Origin: Oscillospiraceae bacterium
Lineage (GTDB): Bacteria > Bacillota > Clostridia > Oscillospirales > CAG-272
Assembly: GCA_015063535.1 (NCBI GenBank)
Contig: SVTY01000001.1
Location: 62,001 to 126,000, forward strand
DNA: 64,000 nt
Reading direction: 5' to 3'
Positions 25,532 through 33,055 of the stretch are shown here, piece after piece. The notes beneath the pieces were generated by a model, which did not search any database, was not told where the DNA came from, and saw only the letters and a list, made by a program, of their open reading frames with translations. The translations under genes and the position numbers were made by a program. Every line of letters begins with the position of its first letter. Position 1 is the first letter of the stretch.

Positions 25532-26077
25532 ATGAAAAAAAACAGAGAAAAAAACGGAGAAAAAAAGCGGTCATCTCATCGCTTTAAGGCACTGGATGCC
25601 GTTATCATTCTATTGGTGTTGACGGCAGTGGTTGGCGTGTATTTCCGCTATAATATTTTTGATTTGTTTTCAAAAAACAAAGATATGCAGGATTACTATG
25701 TATCCTTTTCTATTGAAGATGTGCGCTATACCACTCCCAACTATATAAACATCGGAGATCGGGTCTATTACAGTGACGGAGAAGAGCTTGGCGTATTGGT
25801 TGCGGAATCTGAGGATATGTCCAATCTTGCTCTCAGTGTTACACCGGCGTCCGAATTGTTTTTGAATGATGACGGAACGATGGAAGAGGTCTTTTATCCC
25901 AATAATGAGTCACGGGTAAATGCTAAAGGAAGAATGCAGTGCAGAGGTACTTACACGGCAGAGGGCGGATTTTTGGTAAATGGCTCCAACTATCTTTCCA
26001 GCGGTCAAAGTCTATCTGTTCATACAGAGACTGTGACTGTTACGATTGAGATCCAAAATATCGAAGCAGTTAACTGA
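25532..26077 (+). CDS. DUF4330-like membrane-anchored protein (second copy)
   Basis: A 181-residue protein with the same plan as its upstream neighbour. It has a very Lys-rich N-terminus, one transmembrane helix (about residues 22-40) and an extracytoplasmic domain with NYINIGDRVYYSDGEELGVLV in place of the sister's KNTLGTVIAIDY. Sequence identity between the two is low, but architecture, size and adjacency suggest an old tandem duplication. Function is unknown; a role in envelope polymer assembly with the Wzy-like protein is inferred from context. No terminator is evident after it. Confidence 0.6.
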   Translation: MKKNREKNGEKKRSSHRFKALDAVIILLVLTAVVGVYFRYNIFDLFSKNKDMQDYYVSFSIEDVRYTTPNYINIGDRVYYSDGEELGVLVAESEDMSNLALSVTPASELFLNDDGTMEEVFYPNNESRVNAKGRMQCRGTYTAEGGFLVNGSNYLSSGQSLSVHTETVTVTIEIQNIEAVN

Positions 26078-26203
26078 CAAAAAATGGGTTAAAAGCGAAA
26101 TAATGGATAAAAATGAAAGACAAGTCGGTCTGTGTGTGAAATATGAAAAGGATTGTTTGACTTTTAACAAAAAAGTTTATGAAATATAACGAATGTTTTT
26201 CTA

Positions 26204-26232
26204 TTGATTTTATTCGATTTTTTTGATATACT
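26204..26232 (+). promoter_or_regulatory. Promoter of the HPr gene
   Basis: TTGATT (26204-26209) and TATACT (26227-26232) are 17 bp apart, with TGA before the -10. It lies about 75 nt before the HPr gene. The 26078-26203 stretch upstream of it is AT-rich with no other recognised feature. Confidence 0.6.
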
Positions 26233-26310
26233 ATTATATATAGAAAAACACCTCATGGAATATGCTGTTGGATCCCATGTGCAATCTATTTGAAGAACAG
26301 GAGCAGTATT

Positions 26311-26574
26311 ATGATAAAAAAAGATGTAACGATCACAAACAACATTGGATTACATGCAAGACCCGCCACCTTTTTCATTCAGAAGGCGAATTCCTTCCGA
26401 AGCTCGATCTGGATCGAAAAAGAGGATCGTAAGGTTAATGCAAAAAGTCTGTTGGGCGTTCTTTCTCTTGGAATTGCAAAGGGAATGACGGTTACCTTGA
26501 TTGCTGACGGACAGGATGAAAACGAGGCAATCGACGGATTGATCGAGTTGGTACAAACCGGCTTTGCAGAATAA
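26311..26574 (+). CDS. ptsH: Phosphocarrier protein HPr (or Crh-like homologue)
   Basis: An 87-residue PTS phosphocarrier. GLHARPATFF carries the active His at position 15 that accepts phosphate from enzyme I. NAKSLLGVLSLGI carries the regulatory Ser46 site used by HPr kinase in catabolite control. The presence of His15 argues for HPr rather than Crh. It is not next to ptsI, which is common in clostridia. The ATG at 26311 follows an AGGAGCAG ribosome site. An upstream TTG at 26290 is unlikely. A strong terminator follows at 26586. Confidence 0.92.
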   Translation: MIKKDVTITNNIGLHARPATFFIQKANSFRSSIWIEKEDRKVNAKSLLGVLSLGIAKGMTVTLIADGQDENEAIDGLIELVQTGFAE

Positions 26575-26585
26575 AGGATTCCTTC

Positions 26586-26611
26586 GGGCTGTTCATTTAA
26601 CAGCCCTTTTT
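26586..26611 (+). terminator. Terminator of ptsH
   Basis: An 8-bp stem GGGCTGTT/AACAGCCC with a 5-nt loop, followed by TTTTTG. It is a classical intrinsic terminator. Confidence 0.9.
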
Positions 26612-26645
26612 GTTTATCACGAAACAAAGCGGGGAGAGAGTGGAT

Positions 26646-28514
26646 ATGTCAAAGCATCCTGAAGTGAATGAGCGTTTGTTGGAAAAAGCCAATACGTTGC
26701 CCCTATGTCCGGGGGTTTATATCATGCGTGACAGCCGCAACAAGGTGATATATGTCGGGAAATCCAAAAAATTGAAGAATCGGGTTTCGCAATATTTTCA
26801 AAACAGCAAGAAAAATACCAAAACCTCCAAAATGCTTGATGCGGTGGAGGATTTTGAGTATATTCTGTGCCAAACCGAAATTGAGGCACTGACACTGGAA
26901 AATGCTCTTATTAAGCAATATACGCCTAAGTACAATATCAAATTAAAGGATGCCAAGTCTTACCCCTATATAAAAATTACATCCGGCGAATATCCGAAAA
27001 TCGTTTTTACGAGGAAAAGACTTGCGGATAAAGCCCGATATTTTGGGCCATTCTCTGGAACCGCTACGGTATTTTCCGTGTTGGATATCATACACAAGGC
27101 GTTGGGCATTCCTCGCTGTAAACGCTCGTTTCCCAAAGAAATCGGCAAGGAGCGCCCTTGTATGTACTATCAAATGAAGCAGTGCTGCGGAGTTTGTACC
27201 GGCACGGTCACGCCACAGGACTATGACAGATTGATCCGCTGTGCTGCCGATATTTTGCGAGGACATACCGCTCAGGCGATTGGTATGCTGGAGGAGCAAA
27301 TGCGGACGTTTTCCGATGCGGAGCAATATGAAGCAGCGGCAAGATGCCGAGATACGATCAAGGCGTTACGCTCTTTGCACGAAAAGCAACACGTTGTTGC
27401 CGATCCCGATACAAATTTAGATATCTTTGCGCTGTATACGGATGATGTGTTTTCCTGTCTGTCAACGATGTATATACGGGATGGAGCGGTAACCGATAAA
27501 AACGATTTTATGCTTCGGGGAGATGCTATGACAGATAGCGGCACACTGACGGCGTTTTTGGTTGATTTTTATTTGACGCAAAGCTATATTCCCAAGCAGA
27601 TCCTGCTTTCCTTTGAGTTGGAGGAATCGGATCGTTTGGCCTTGGAAGAGCTATTGAGTGCACGGGCAGAGCATAAAGTTGCGATTCACCGTCCCGAACG
27701 GGGAGCCATGCGTGCGCTCTGCCAAACCTTGGCGGAAAATGCGGAGGAGCAAGTGCGTCAAAGCCGTATAAATGCTCAAAAGGATGAATCGGTATTGCTT
27801 CAGTTGGCAGAGATGCTTGCCTTGGAGGTGCTTCCGCAGAGAATCGAGGCATATGATATCTCCAATATCGGCACGGAGCATATTACGGGCGGCATGGTGG
27901 TTTTTGTGGACGGAAAGCCGCAAAAATCCGAGTATCGTAATTTTTCTATCCGTACCGTTACAGGAACCGATGATTACGGCTCCATGCGGGAAATGCTGAA
28001 AAGACGGCTTCAGCATTTAAAAGAAGATCAAACGGGCTCCTTTTCCCATTACCCGGATCTCATTTTGGTGGATGGCGGAAGGACACATGTCTCGGCAGTT
28101 CAGGAAGTAATGGAAGAGGAAGGATTGTCGATTCCCGTATTCGGAATGGTAAAAGACGAATACCACAAGACCCGTGCTCTGTGTACTGAACGGGAAAAGA
28201 TCAATATTGCCCGTTATCGAACGGTTTTCATGCTGATCTATCGAATCCAAGAGGAAGTGCATCGCTATACAGTGGGGAAGACCACGCAAGCCAAACGAAG
28301 GACGATCAAGCATTCTTCTCTTGAACGGATCGACGGAATCGGGCCGATAAAGGCCAAGAAGCTTTTGGGAGCCATGAGAACCCTATCGGCAATCAAACAA
28401 TCCTCAGAAGAAGAAATTTCGGCAGTGGAGGGCATTTCCGCAGCAGATGCCAAAGCCGTCTACCGCTATTTTCACGAATCGACAGAGAATACCACAGAAA
28501 GGAAGCGAGGATGA
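26646..28514 (+). CDS. uvrC: Excinuclease ABC subunit C, UvrC
   Basis: Nuclease subunit of nucleotide excision repair, 622 residues. The GIY-YIG domain is at the N-terminus (GVYIMRDSRNKVIYVGKSK, about residues 18-36). It is followed by a Cys cluster (CKRSF...CMYYQMKQCCGVC), a UVR motif, and an RNase H-like endonuclease half (EAYDISNIGTEHITGGMVVF and ILVDGGRTH). Tandem helix-hairpin-helix motifs (IDGIGPIKAKKLL) end the protein. All nuclease residues appear intact. I start at the ATG at 26646 after GGGAGAGAG, since the upstream extension overlaps the ptsH terminator. It overlaps rsmD by 4 nt. Confidence 0.95.
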   Translation: MSKHPEVNERLLEKANTLPLCPGVYIMRDSRNKVIYVGKSKKLKNRVSQYFQNSKKNTKTSKMLDAVEDFEYILCQTEIEALTLENALIKQYTPKYNIKLKDAKSYPYIKITSGEYPKIVFTRKRLADKARYFGPFSGTATVFSVLDIIHKALGIPRCKRSFPKEIGKERPCMYYQMKQCCGVCTGTVTPQDYDRLIRCAADILRGHTAQAIGMLEEQMRTFSDAEQYEAAARCRDTIKALRSLHEKQHVVADPDTNLDIFALYTDDVFSCLSTMYIRDGAVTDKNDFMLRGDAMTDSGTLTAFLVDFYLTQSYIPKQILLSFELEESDRLALEELLSARAEHKVAIHRPERGAMRALCQTLAENAEEQVRQSRINAQKDESVLLQLAEMLALEVLPQRIEAYDISNIGTEHITGGMVVFVDGKPQKSEYRNFSIRTVTGTDDYGSMREMLKRRLQHLKEDQTGSFSHYPDLILVDGGRTHVSAVQEVMEEEGLSIPVFGMVKDEYHKTRALCTEREKINIARYRTVFMLIYRIQEEVHRYTVGKTTQAKRRTIKHSSLERIDGIGPIKAKKLLGAMRTLSAIKQSSEEEISAVEGISAADAKAVYRYFHESTENTTERKRG

Positions 28515-29071
28515 TGCGAATTATTACGGGATCGGCACGGGGCGTGCGTTTAAAGACCTTGGAGGGAGAGAATACCCGTCCAACGGCGGAACGGGTCAAG
28601 GAAGCGGTATTTTCCATGATCCAATTTGATATAGAAGGAAGAACCGTATTGGATTTGTTTTCCGGCTCGGGTCAAATGGGGCTGGAAGCATTGAGCCGAG
28701 GCGCAAGAGAGGCGTTTTTGGTGGATCAGTCCAAGGATGCCGTTCGGATCATAGAAGAAAATGCAAAAAAAACAGGATTTTCTTCGCTTTGTCGTATTTT
28801 TCAAACCGATTTTCGGGATTTTCTGCGGAGAAATTACGGACAGAAATTTGATCTGATCTTTTTGGATCCTCCCTATGCTTCGGGATTTTATACTCCTGCG
28901 CTGGAGGGCTTGTTGGCATCAGACATGCTGAAACCAACCTCCTTGCTGATCTGCGAAAGCGATACGGAAGAAATTTTCGAAAATAAGGATGCATTACAGA
29001 AAAAATTTGCAGTCAAAAAGATATCCAAGTACAGTAAAACCGTCATTACGGTTTTAACACCGATCATGTAA
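28511..29071 (+). CDS. rsmD: 16S rRNA (guanine966-N2) methyltransferase RsmD
   Basis: Rossmann-fold methyltransferase, 186 residues. RIITGSARG opens the protein, the SAM site is VLDLFSGSGQMGLEALSRGA, and the catalytic motif is DPPY. It methylates G966 in 16S rRNA. The rsmD-coaD pair is conserved across Firmicutes. It overlaps the uvrC stop codon. Confidence 0.94.
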   Translation: MMRIITGSARGVRLKTLEGENTRPTAERVKEAVFSMIQFDIEGRTVLDLFSGSGQMGLEALSRGAREAFLVDQSKDAVRIIEENAKKTGFSSLCRIFQTDFRDFLRRNYGQKFDLIFLDPPYASGFYTPALEGLLASDMLKPTSLLICESDTEEIFENKDALQKKFAVKKISKYSKTVITVLTPIM

Positions 29072-29083
29072 AAGGAGCGTTTC

Positions 29084-29575
29084 ATGACAGAAAAAAAGGG
29101 GAAAATTGCTATTGTACCGGGAAGCTTCGATCCCATCACAGAGGGACATATAGATATCATTCGGCGTGCTGCGGAACGGTTTGACCATGTGTATGTGGCA
29201 GTCATGATCAATCAAGCCAAGCAATATAGGTTTTCCATCGAACAGCGAACTCGGATCGCACAAGGGGCGGTGAAGGGGATGGAGCGTGTTTCGGTGATCT
29301 CTTCCGAAGGTATGCTCTGGATGCTTGCCAAGGAGTTGGGGGCTTCTGCTATTGTCAAAGGATATCGGAACGAAGCAGATTGGAAGTATGAGCAGGAGAT
29401 GGCGCAGTACAACAAAGCCCACTATCCGCAGGCGGAAACGATCCTGCTAAAAGCCGAGGAGCACTTGTCTCAGGTCAGCTCGACGGTTGTTCGAGAAAAG
29501 CTTTTGAACAATGAGGATCTGTCTGAGCTGCTGCCGAAAGGTGCCATTCGGGAAATCGAAAAGATCATAAAATGA
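29084..29575 (+). CDS. coaD: Phosphopantetheine adenylyltransferase CoaD
   Basis: Coenzyme A biosynthesis enzyme, 163 residues, usual length. The nucleotidyltransferase motif GSFDPITEGHIDI contains the T/HxGH site, and VSSTVVREKL matches the C-terminal ISSSxVRE motif. It transfers AMP from ATP to 4'-phosphopantetheine. It follows rsmD by 12 nt. No terminator lies between it and spoIVA except the RBS-sequestering hairpin at 29621, so read-through into spoIVA is likely. Confidence 0.96.
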   Translation: MTEKKGKIAIVPGSFDPITEGHIDIIRRAAERFDHVYVAVMINQAKQYRFSIEQRTRIAQGAVKGMERVSVISSEGMLWMLAKELGASAIVKGYRNEADWKYEQEMAQYNKAHYPQAETILLKAEEHLSQVSSTVVREKLLNNEDLSELLPKGAIREIEKIIK

Positions 29576-29620
29576 AAGCGTGTCCGTAAAAATCATAAAC
29601 AGACAAGGTTCTAAACAGCA

Positions 29621-29664
29621 AAATCCTCCCATATGTTTTATTGTAAAATATATCGGGAGGATTT
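29621..29664 (+). promoter_or_regulatory. Long hairpin sequestering the spoIVA ribosome-binding site
   Basis: The 5' arm at 29621-29640 (AAATCCTCCC then ATATGTTTTA) pairs with the 3' arm at 29644-29664 across a TTG loop. This makes 20 base pairs with one G-U and one bulged C (29654). The 3' arm contains the entire GGGAGG Shine-Dalgarno of spoIVA, whose ATG is only 4 nt beyond the stem. No T-run follows, so it is not a normal terminator. RNA entering from coaD would hide the ribosome site. RNA starting within or after the 5' arm would not. Confidence 0.75.
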
Positions 29665-29668
29665 CATT

Positions 29669-31147
29669 ATGGCTGAGCATTCAATTTATCGGGATATTGC
29701 CGAACGAACCGGAGGCGATATTTATATCGGAGTCGTAGGGCCGGTTCGGACGGGAAAATCTACCTTTATCAAGCGTTTTATGGAAGCCTTGGTGCTCCCC
29801 AATATCGACGACGGCTATTCCAGAGATCGTGCGCGGGATGAAATGCCGCAATCGGCTGCCGGAAAAACCGTGATGACAACGGAGCCGAAATTTGTCCCCG
29901 ATGAAGCGGTCACCATTCGCATGGATGATTGCGCTTCTTTACGAGTGAAAATGATCGACTGTGTCGGATATATCGTTTCGGAAGCACTGGGAACCATTGA
30001 AAACGGGCAACCGAGAATGGTGCATACGCCGTGGCAGGATGAGCCCATGCCGTTTGTTGAGGCGGCGGAAATGGGAACGGAAAAGGTCATCAAGGAGCAC
30101 TCTACCATCGGTATGCTGATTACCTCTGACGGAACGATCGGTGAGATCAGTAGAGAGAGCTATGTACCGGCGGAGGAACGGATCGTAAATGAATTGAAAA
30201 GCATCGGCAAGCCATTTGCCATGGTATTGAATTCTGCCGATCCCACCTCAGAGACTGCAATCGCGTTGGCGTATGAATTGGAAGAAAAATACGATGTTCC
30301 CGTAGCCTTGGTCAGTTGCATCGATTTGGACGGAGAGGATATCCGTCATATTTTGGAGCTTGTACTTCACGAATTTCCCGTTTCGGAGATCAGCGTGGAG
30401 CTCCCCGGATGGATGAGTGCCTTGAATAACGACCATCGGGTAAAGGCATCCTTACGTGCCTCTGTCTGTGCCTGTGCCGATCGGGTTCATAAAACGGGAG
30501 ATATCAAGCAGGCATTTTCCGAGCTGCAACAAAATGAATACATTCAGACTTGCTCCATTGACGAAATTGATCTGGGAACGGGAAAAGCTAAGATCAGCGT
30601 ACAGTTCGATGATGCGTTGTATTATTCGACGATCAGTGAATTGACAGGATTTGAGATTCCGAACGAGAGGGCGTTGATCGACCTTTTGAAGGAGCTTTCG
30701 GTTTCCAAAGCGCAATATGACCGTGTTGCCGAGGCATTGGCAATGGCAGAGGAAAAAGGCTATGGGATCGTCATGCCGGGAATGGATGAACTTCGTTTGG
30801 AGGAGCCGGAAATCGTCAAGCAATCGGGCGGATACGGCGTCAAGCTTTGCGCTTCTGCTCAATCCATTCATTTGATTCGAGCCAATATCGAAACCGAGAT
30901 CAATCCAATCGTCGGAACCGAGCAGCAATCCAAAGAATTGCTGGGGTATATGCTTCGTGAGTTTGAAACAGAGCCGGGTAAGATATGGGAATCAAATGTA
31001 TTCGGAAAGAGTCTTTATGAATTGGTAAACGATGGCTTACACAGCAAGCTGGAGCATATGTCCGAAGAATCGCGTACCAAGCTATCCGAAACCTTGGAGC
31101 GGATCATCAACGAGGGCAGTGGCGGTTTGATTTGCATTATTCTATGA
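29669..31147 (+). CDS. spoIVA: Stage IV sporulation protein A, SpoIVA
   Basis: Coat morphogenetic ATPase, 492 residues, the usual length. The Walker A GPVRTGKSTF lies near residue 26. The conserved sporulation-specific blocks DGYSRDRARDEMPQSAAGKTVMTTEPKFVP-type and KEHSTIGMLITSDGTIG are present. In Bacillus it polymerises on the forespore outer membrane as the coat base layer and is made in the mother cell under sigma-E. The ATG at 29669 follows GGGAGG. The frame extends 12 codons upstream into the hairpin, without support. This is strong evidence that the host makes endospores. Confidence 0.97.
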   Translation: MAEHSIYRDIAERTGGDIYIGVVGPVRTGKSTFIKRFMEALVLPNIDDGYSRDRARDEMPQSAAGKTVMTTEPKFVPDEAVTIRMDDCASLRVKMIDCVGYIVSEALGTIENGQPRMVHTPWQDEPMPFVEAAEMGTEKVIKEHSTIGMLITSDGTIGEISRESYVPAEERIVNELKSIGKPFAMVLNSADPTSETAIALAYELEEKYDVPVALVSCIDLDGEDIRHILELVLHEFPVSEISVELPGWMSALNNDHRVKASLRASVCACADRVHKTGDIKQAFSELQQNEYIQTCSIDEIDLGTGKAKISVQFDDALYYSTISELTGFEIPNERALIDLLKELSVSKAQYDRVAEALAMAEEKGYGIVMPGMDELRLEEPEIVKQSGGYGVKLCASAQSIHLIRANIETEINPIVGTEQQSKELLGYMLREFETEPGKIWESNVFGKSLYELVNDGLHSKLEHMSEESRTKLSETLERIINEGSGGLICIIL

Positions 31148-31148
31148 T

Positions 31149-31191
31149 AAAAACAGGCAGAATATCCAAATTCGGATGTTCTGCCTGTTTT
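31149..31191. terminator. Bidirectional terminator between spoIVA and the recombinase
   Basis: A 14-bp stem with arms AAAAACAGGCAGAA and TTCTGCCTGTTTTT continues into TATCC/GGATG. It lies between convergent genes with T-runs on both strands. Confidence 0.85.
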
Positions 31192-32223
31192 TTATTCCTC
31201 TTTTTTGTCGGAGGTGCGATCTCCCAGTGCCTCATGTCGGGAAAGAGGATTGTGCTCCATAGCTTCTTCCATGCTTCTGTTGCTGACATGGGTATAGATC
31301 TGCGTGGTGTTCAATTGCTCGTGTCCGAGAATATCCTTCAACACCCGAACATCTACATTGCCGCTTTGATACATTAGCGTTGCGGCGGTGTGCCGAAGCT
31401 TGTGGACGGAATAATGCTTGGATTCCAGACCTGCCAGATCCAAATATTTATAGACCAACCACTGTACGGTTTTTACACTGATCCGTTGCTCCCGTTTGCT
31501 TAAGAACAGGGCGGGAGTATTGGCTTTGCCATGCATGTCACTCAACCGTTCGTCCAAATAATCACTCAAGGCATCACGGCATGCCTCGTTTAAGTAGATG
31601 ATCCGCTGTTTGTTTCCTTTTCCTGTTACACTCATGGAGCGAAGCTGTCGATCTACATCATTGATATCAATTCCCACAAGCTCGGAAACTCGCATTCCGC
31701 AATTTAAGAACAGCGTGATGATGGCATAATCCCGCACTCTAGATTGAGATTCCGTATCATTTTGAACGGCATCCAGCAACAGCAGACTTTCCTCTAAGGA
31801 AAGGAATTTTGGCAGAGCTTGCTTCCGCTTGGGAGATTCGATATCCACCGCAGGGTTTTCCTCCAGCATCATCCGCTTGGTCGTCAGATATTTAAAAAAG
31901 CCCTTGATCGCAGAAAGCTTGCGGGATTTTGCCGCCGCCATATTGCCTCGCACGGTATCTGTATACATCAAAAAATCATAGATATCCTCTGTGGTAATAT
32001 GTTTGATATAGTCCAGATCCACGGCACGAATGTCGATCTTTTCAAATTCTTCCGAATTGGGATCGATCTTGAACTCTCTCGCCTTTAAAAAGCGAAAAAA
32101 GGTTCGCAGATCCAGCATATATTCGGAAATGGTTTTTTCCGAAGCATTCTGAATGACCGATTTATATGAGGCAAATTCCCGTACCAAAGGGGGAAGCGTT
32201 TCAAGGGGAATACTGTGGAGCAT
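31192..32223 (-). CDS. Tyrosine recombinase, XerC/XerD-like
   Basis: Site-specific recombinase, about 343 residues from this start. The N-terminal SAM-like core-binding domain is about residues 10-115. The catalytic domain has CGMRVSEL (Arg), HKLRHTAATLM (His, Arg), GHEQLNTTQIYTH (His and nucleophile Tyr). All RHRHY residues are present. No phage or integron genes flank it, so a chromosomal-dimer-resolution Xer role is more likely than an integrase role. I chose the ATG at 32223 after GGAGG (11 nt spacing). An ATG 34 codons upstream at 32325 is in frame but has no ribosome site. Which Xer protein it is cannot be decided. Confidence 0.82.
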   Translation of the reverse strand: MLHSIPLETLPPLVREFASYKSVIQNASEKTISEYMLDLRTFFRFLKAREFKIDPNSEEFEKIDIRAVDLDYIKHITTEDIYDFLMYTDTVRGNMAAAKSRKLSAIKGFFKYLTTKRMMLEENPAVDIESPKRKQALPKFLSLEESLLLLDAVQNDTESQSRVRDYAIITLFLNCGMRVSELVGIDINDVDRQLRSMSVTGKGNKQRIIYLNEACRDALSDYLDERLSDMHGKANTPALFLSKREQRISVKTVQWLVYKYLDLAGLESKHYSVHKLRHTAATLMYQSGNVDVRVLKDILGHEQLNTTQIYTHVSNRSMEEAMEHNPLSRHEALGDRTSDKKEE

Positions 32224-32310
32224 ACTGATATATACCTCCGAAGAAAATTTATTTATAATAACATTCAATGATATTTTAGTGGATAAAGTGTAAACTTTTT
32301 CTTGAATATC

Positions 32311-32339
32311 TTGCAAATCTTTCAAAAATCATTTATAAT
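32311..32339 (+). promoter_or_regulatory. Promoter of the 32404 membrane protein gene
   Basis: TTGCAA (32311-32316) and TATAAT (32334-32339) are 17 bp apart, about 65 nt before the ATG at 32404. Confidence 0.6.
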
Positions 32340-32403
32340 AACAAAGAAAAAGACATAGACAAGAATAGAACATGTTTGATGTGTCAACATATTCGGAGGA
32401 ATA

Positions 32404-32991
32404 ATGAAGAACTTTTTTTCGCAATATTCATACAGTATGATCAAAATGTTTGTCAATCAGATCGCCATCTCCATTTTTGGCTTTGTTTTGGCGATGGCAG
32501 CCATTGCCGCAGACAAGCTGATCTTAACTGTTATCCTTGGCGTGTTTTCCGTTTTATTTTATTTGTTTTTGATCTATACCACGACATGGGAGATCGGCGC
32601 AAAGGATCGGATCGCCGTAGATGTGGGGAAGAAGCCTTACCGCCCTCATACCGGCCTGCTGTTATCCTTGATCGCCAACATTCCCAATTTTATTATCGCT
32701 TTTCTTTATGCGATTGCATATCCGTTTATGGCGGAGCATCGCTGGGCGGGGAATTTGAACGCCGCCTTGAATTTGATCTCTGCGATCATGGAGGGCATGT
32801 ATCGGGGACTTATTTCCATCATTACCGTGCCACCTTCGGGAGATGCCCTGTATAAATTCTGGTGGACATACTTCTTGATCATCATTCCTGCCTTGATTAC
32901 CGCTTGGGTTGCTTATTTTACAGGCTTTAAAAACTTTAGAATGTTTGCTCAGTATTTCAACAAGAAATCCAATCAAGACTTAAAGAAATAA
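32404..32991 (+). CDS. Hypothetical polytopic membrane protein
   Basis: A 195-residue protein that I do not recognise. It has about four hydrophobic segments: residues 17-37, 40-60, 82-105 and 155-178. A conserved-looking loop EIGAKDRIAVDVGKKPYRPHTG lies between the second and third. The C-terminus is basic and cytoplasmic-looking (FNKKSNQDLKK). It has its own promoter and terminator, so it is monocistronic. The loop charge pattern suggests the N-terminus is inside. No catalytic motif is visible. Confidence 0.7.
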   Translation: MKNFFSQYSYSMIKMFVNQIAISIFGFVLAMAAIAADKLILTVILGVFSVLFYLFLIYTTTWEIGAKDRIAVDVGKKPYRPHTGLLLSLIANIPNFIIAFLYAIAYPFMAEHRWAGNLNAALNLISAIMEGMYRGLISIITVPPSGDALYKFWWTYFLIIIPALITAWVAYFTGFKNFRMFAQYFNKKSNQDLKK

Positions 32992-33008
32992 AATACATAC
33001 GATATCCA

Positions 33009-33054
33009 CTCCTGCTTTTCTGTTGCGTGCAACGAGAAAAGCAGGAGCTTTTTT
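33009..33054 (+). terminator. Terminator of the 32404 membrane protein gene
   Basis: A 13-bp stem with arms CTCCTGCTTTTCT and AGAAAAGCAGGAG, extended by GTTGC/GCAAC, is followed by CTTTTTTG. It lies between convergent genes. Confidence 0.9.
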
Positions 33055-33055
33055 G

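Noticed and set aside
29633-29668. Upstream start extending SpoIVA by 12 residues
   Set aside because: It lies in the hairpin loop region with no ribosome site, while GGGAGG precedes the ATG at 29669 at normal spacing.
31192-32223. Tyrosine recombinase as evidence of a prophage or integrative element
   Set aside because: Neighbours are chromosomal genes (spoIVA, bioY, ireB), and no att-like repeats, phage genes or tRNA end duplication were seen.
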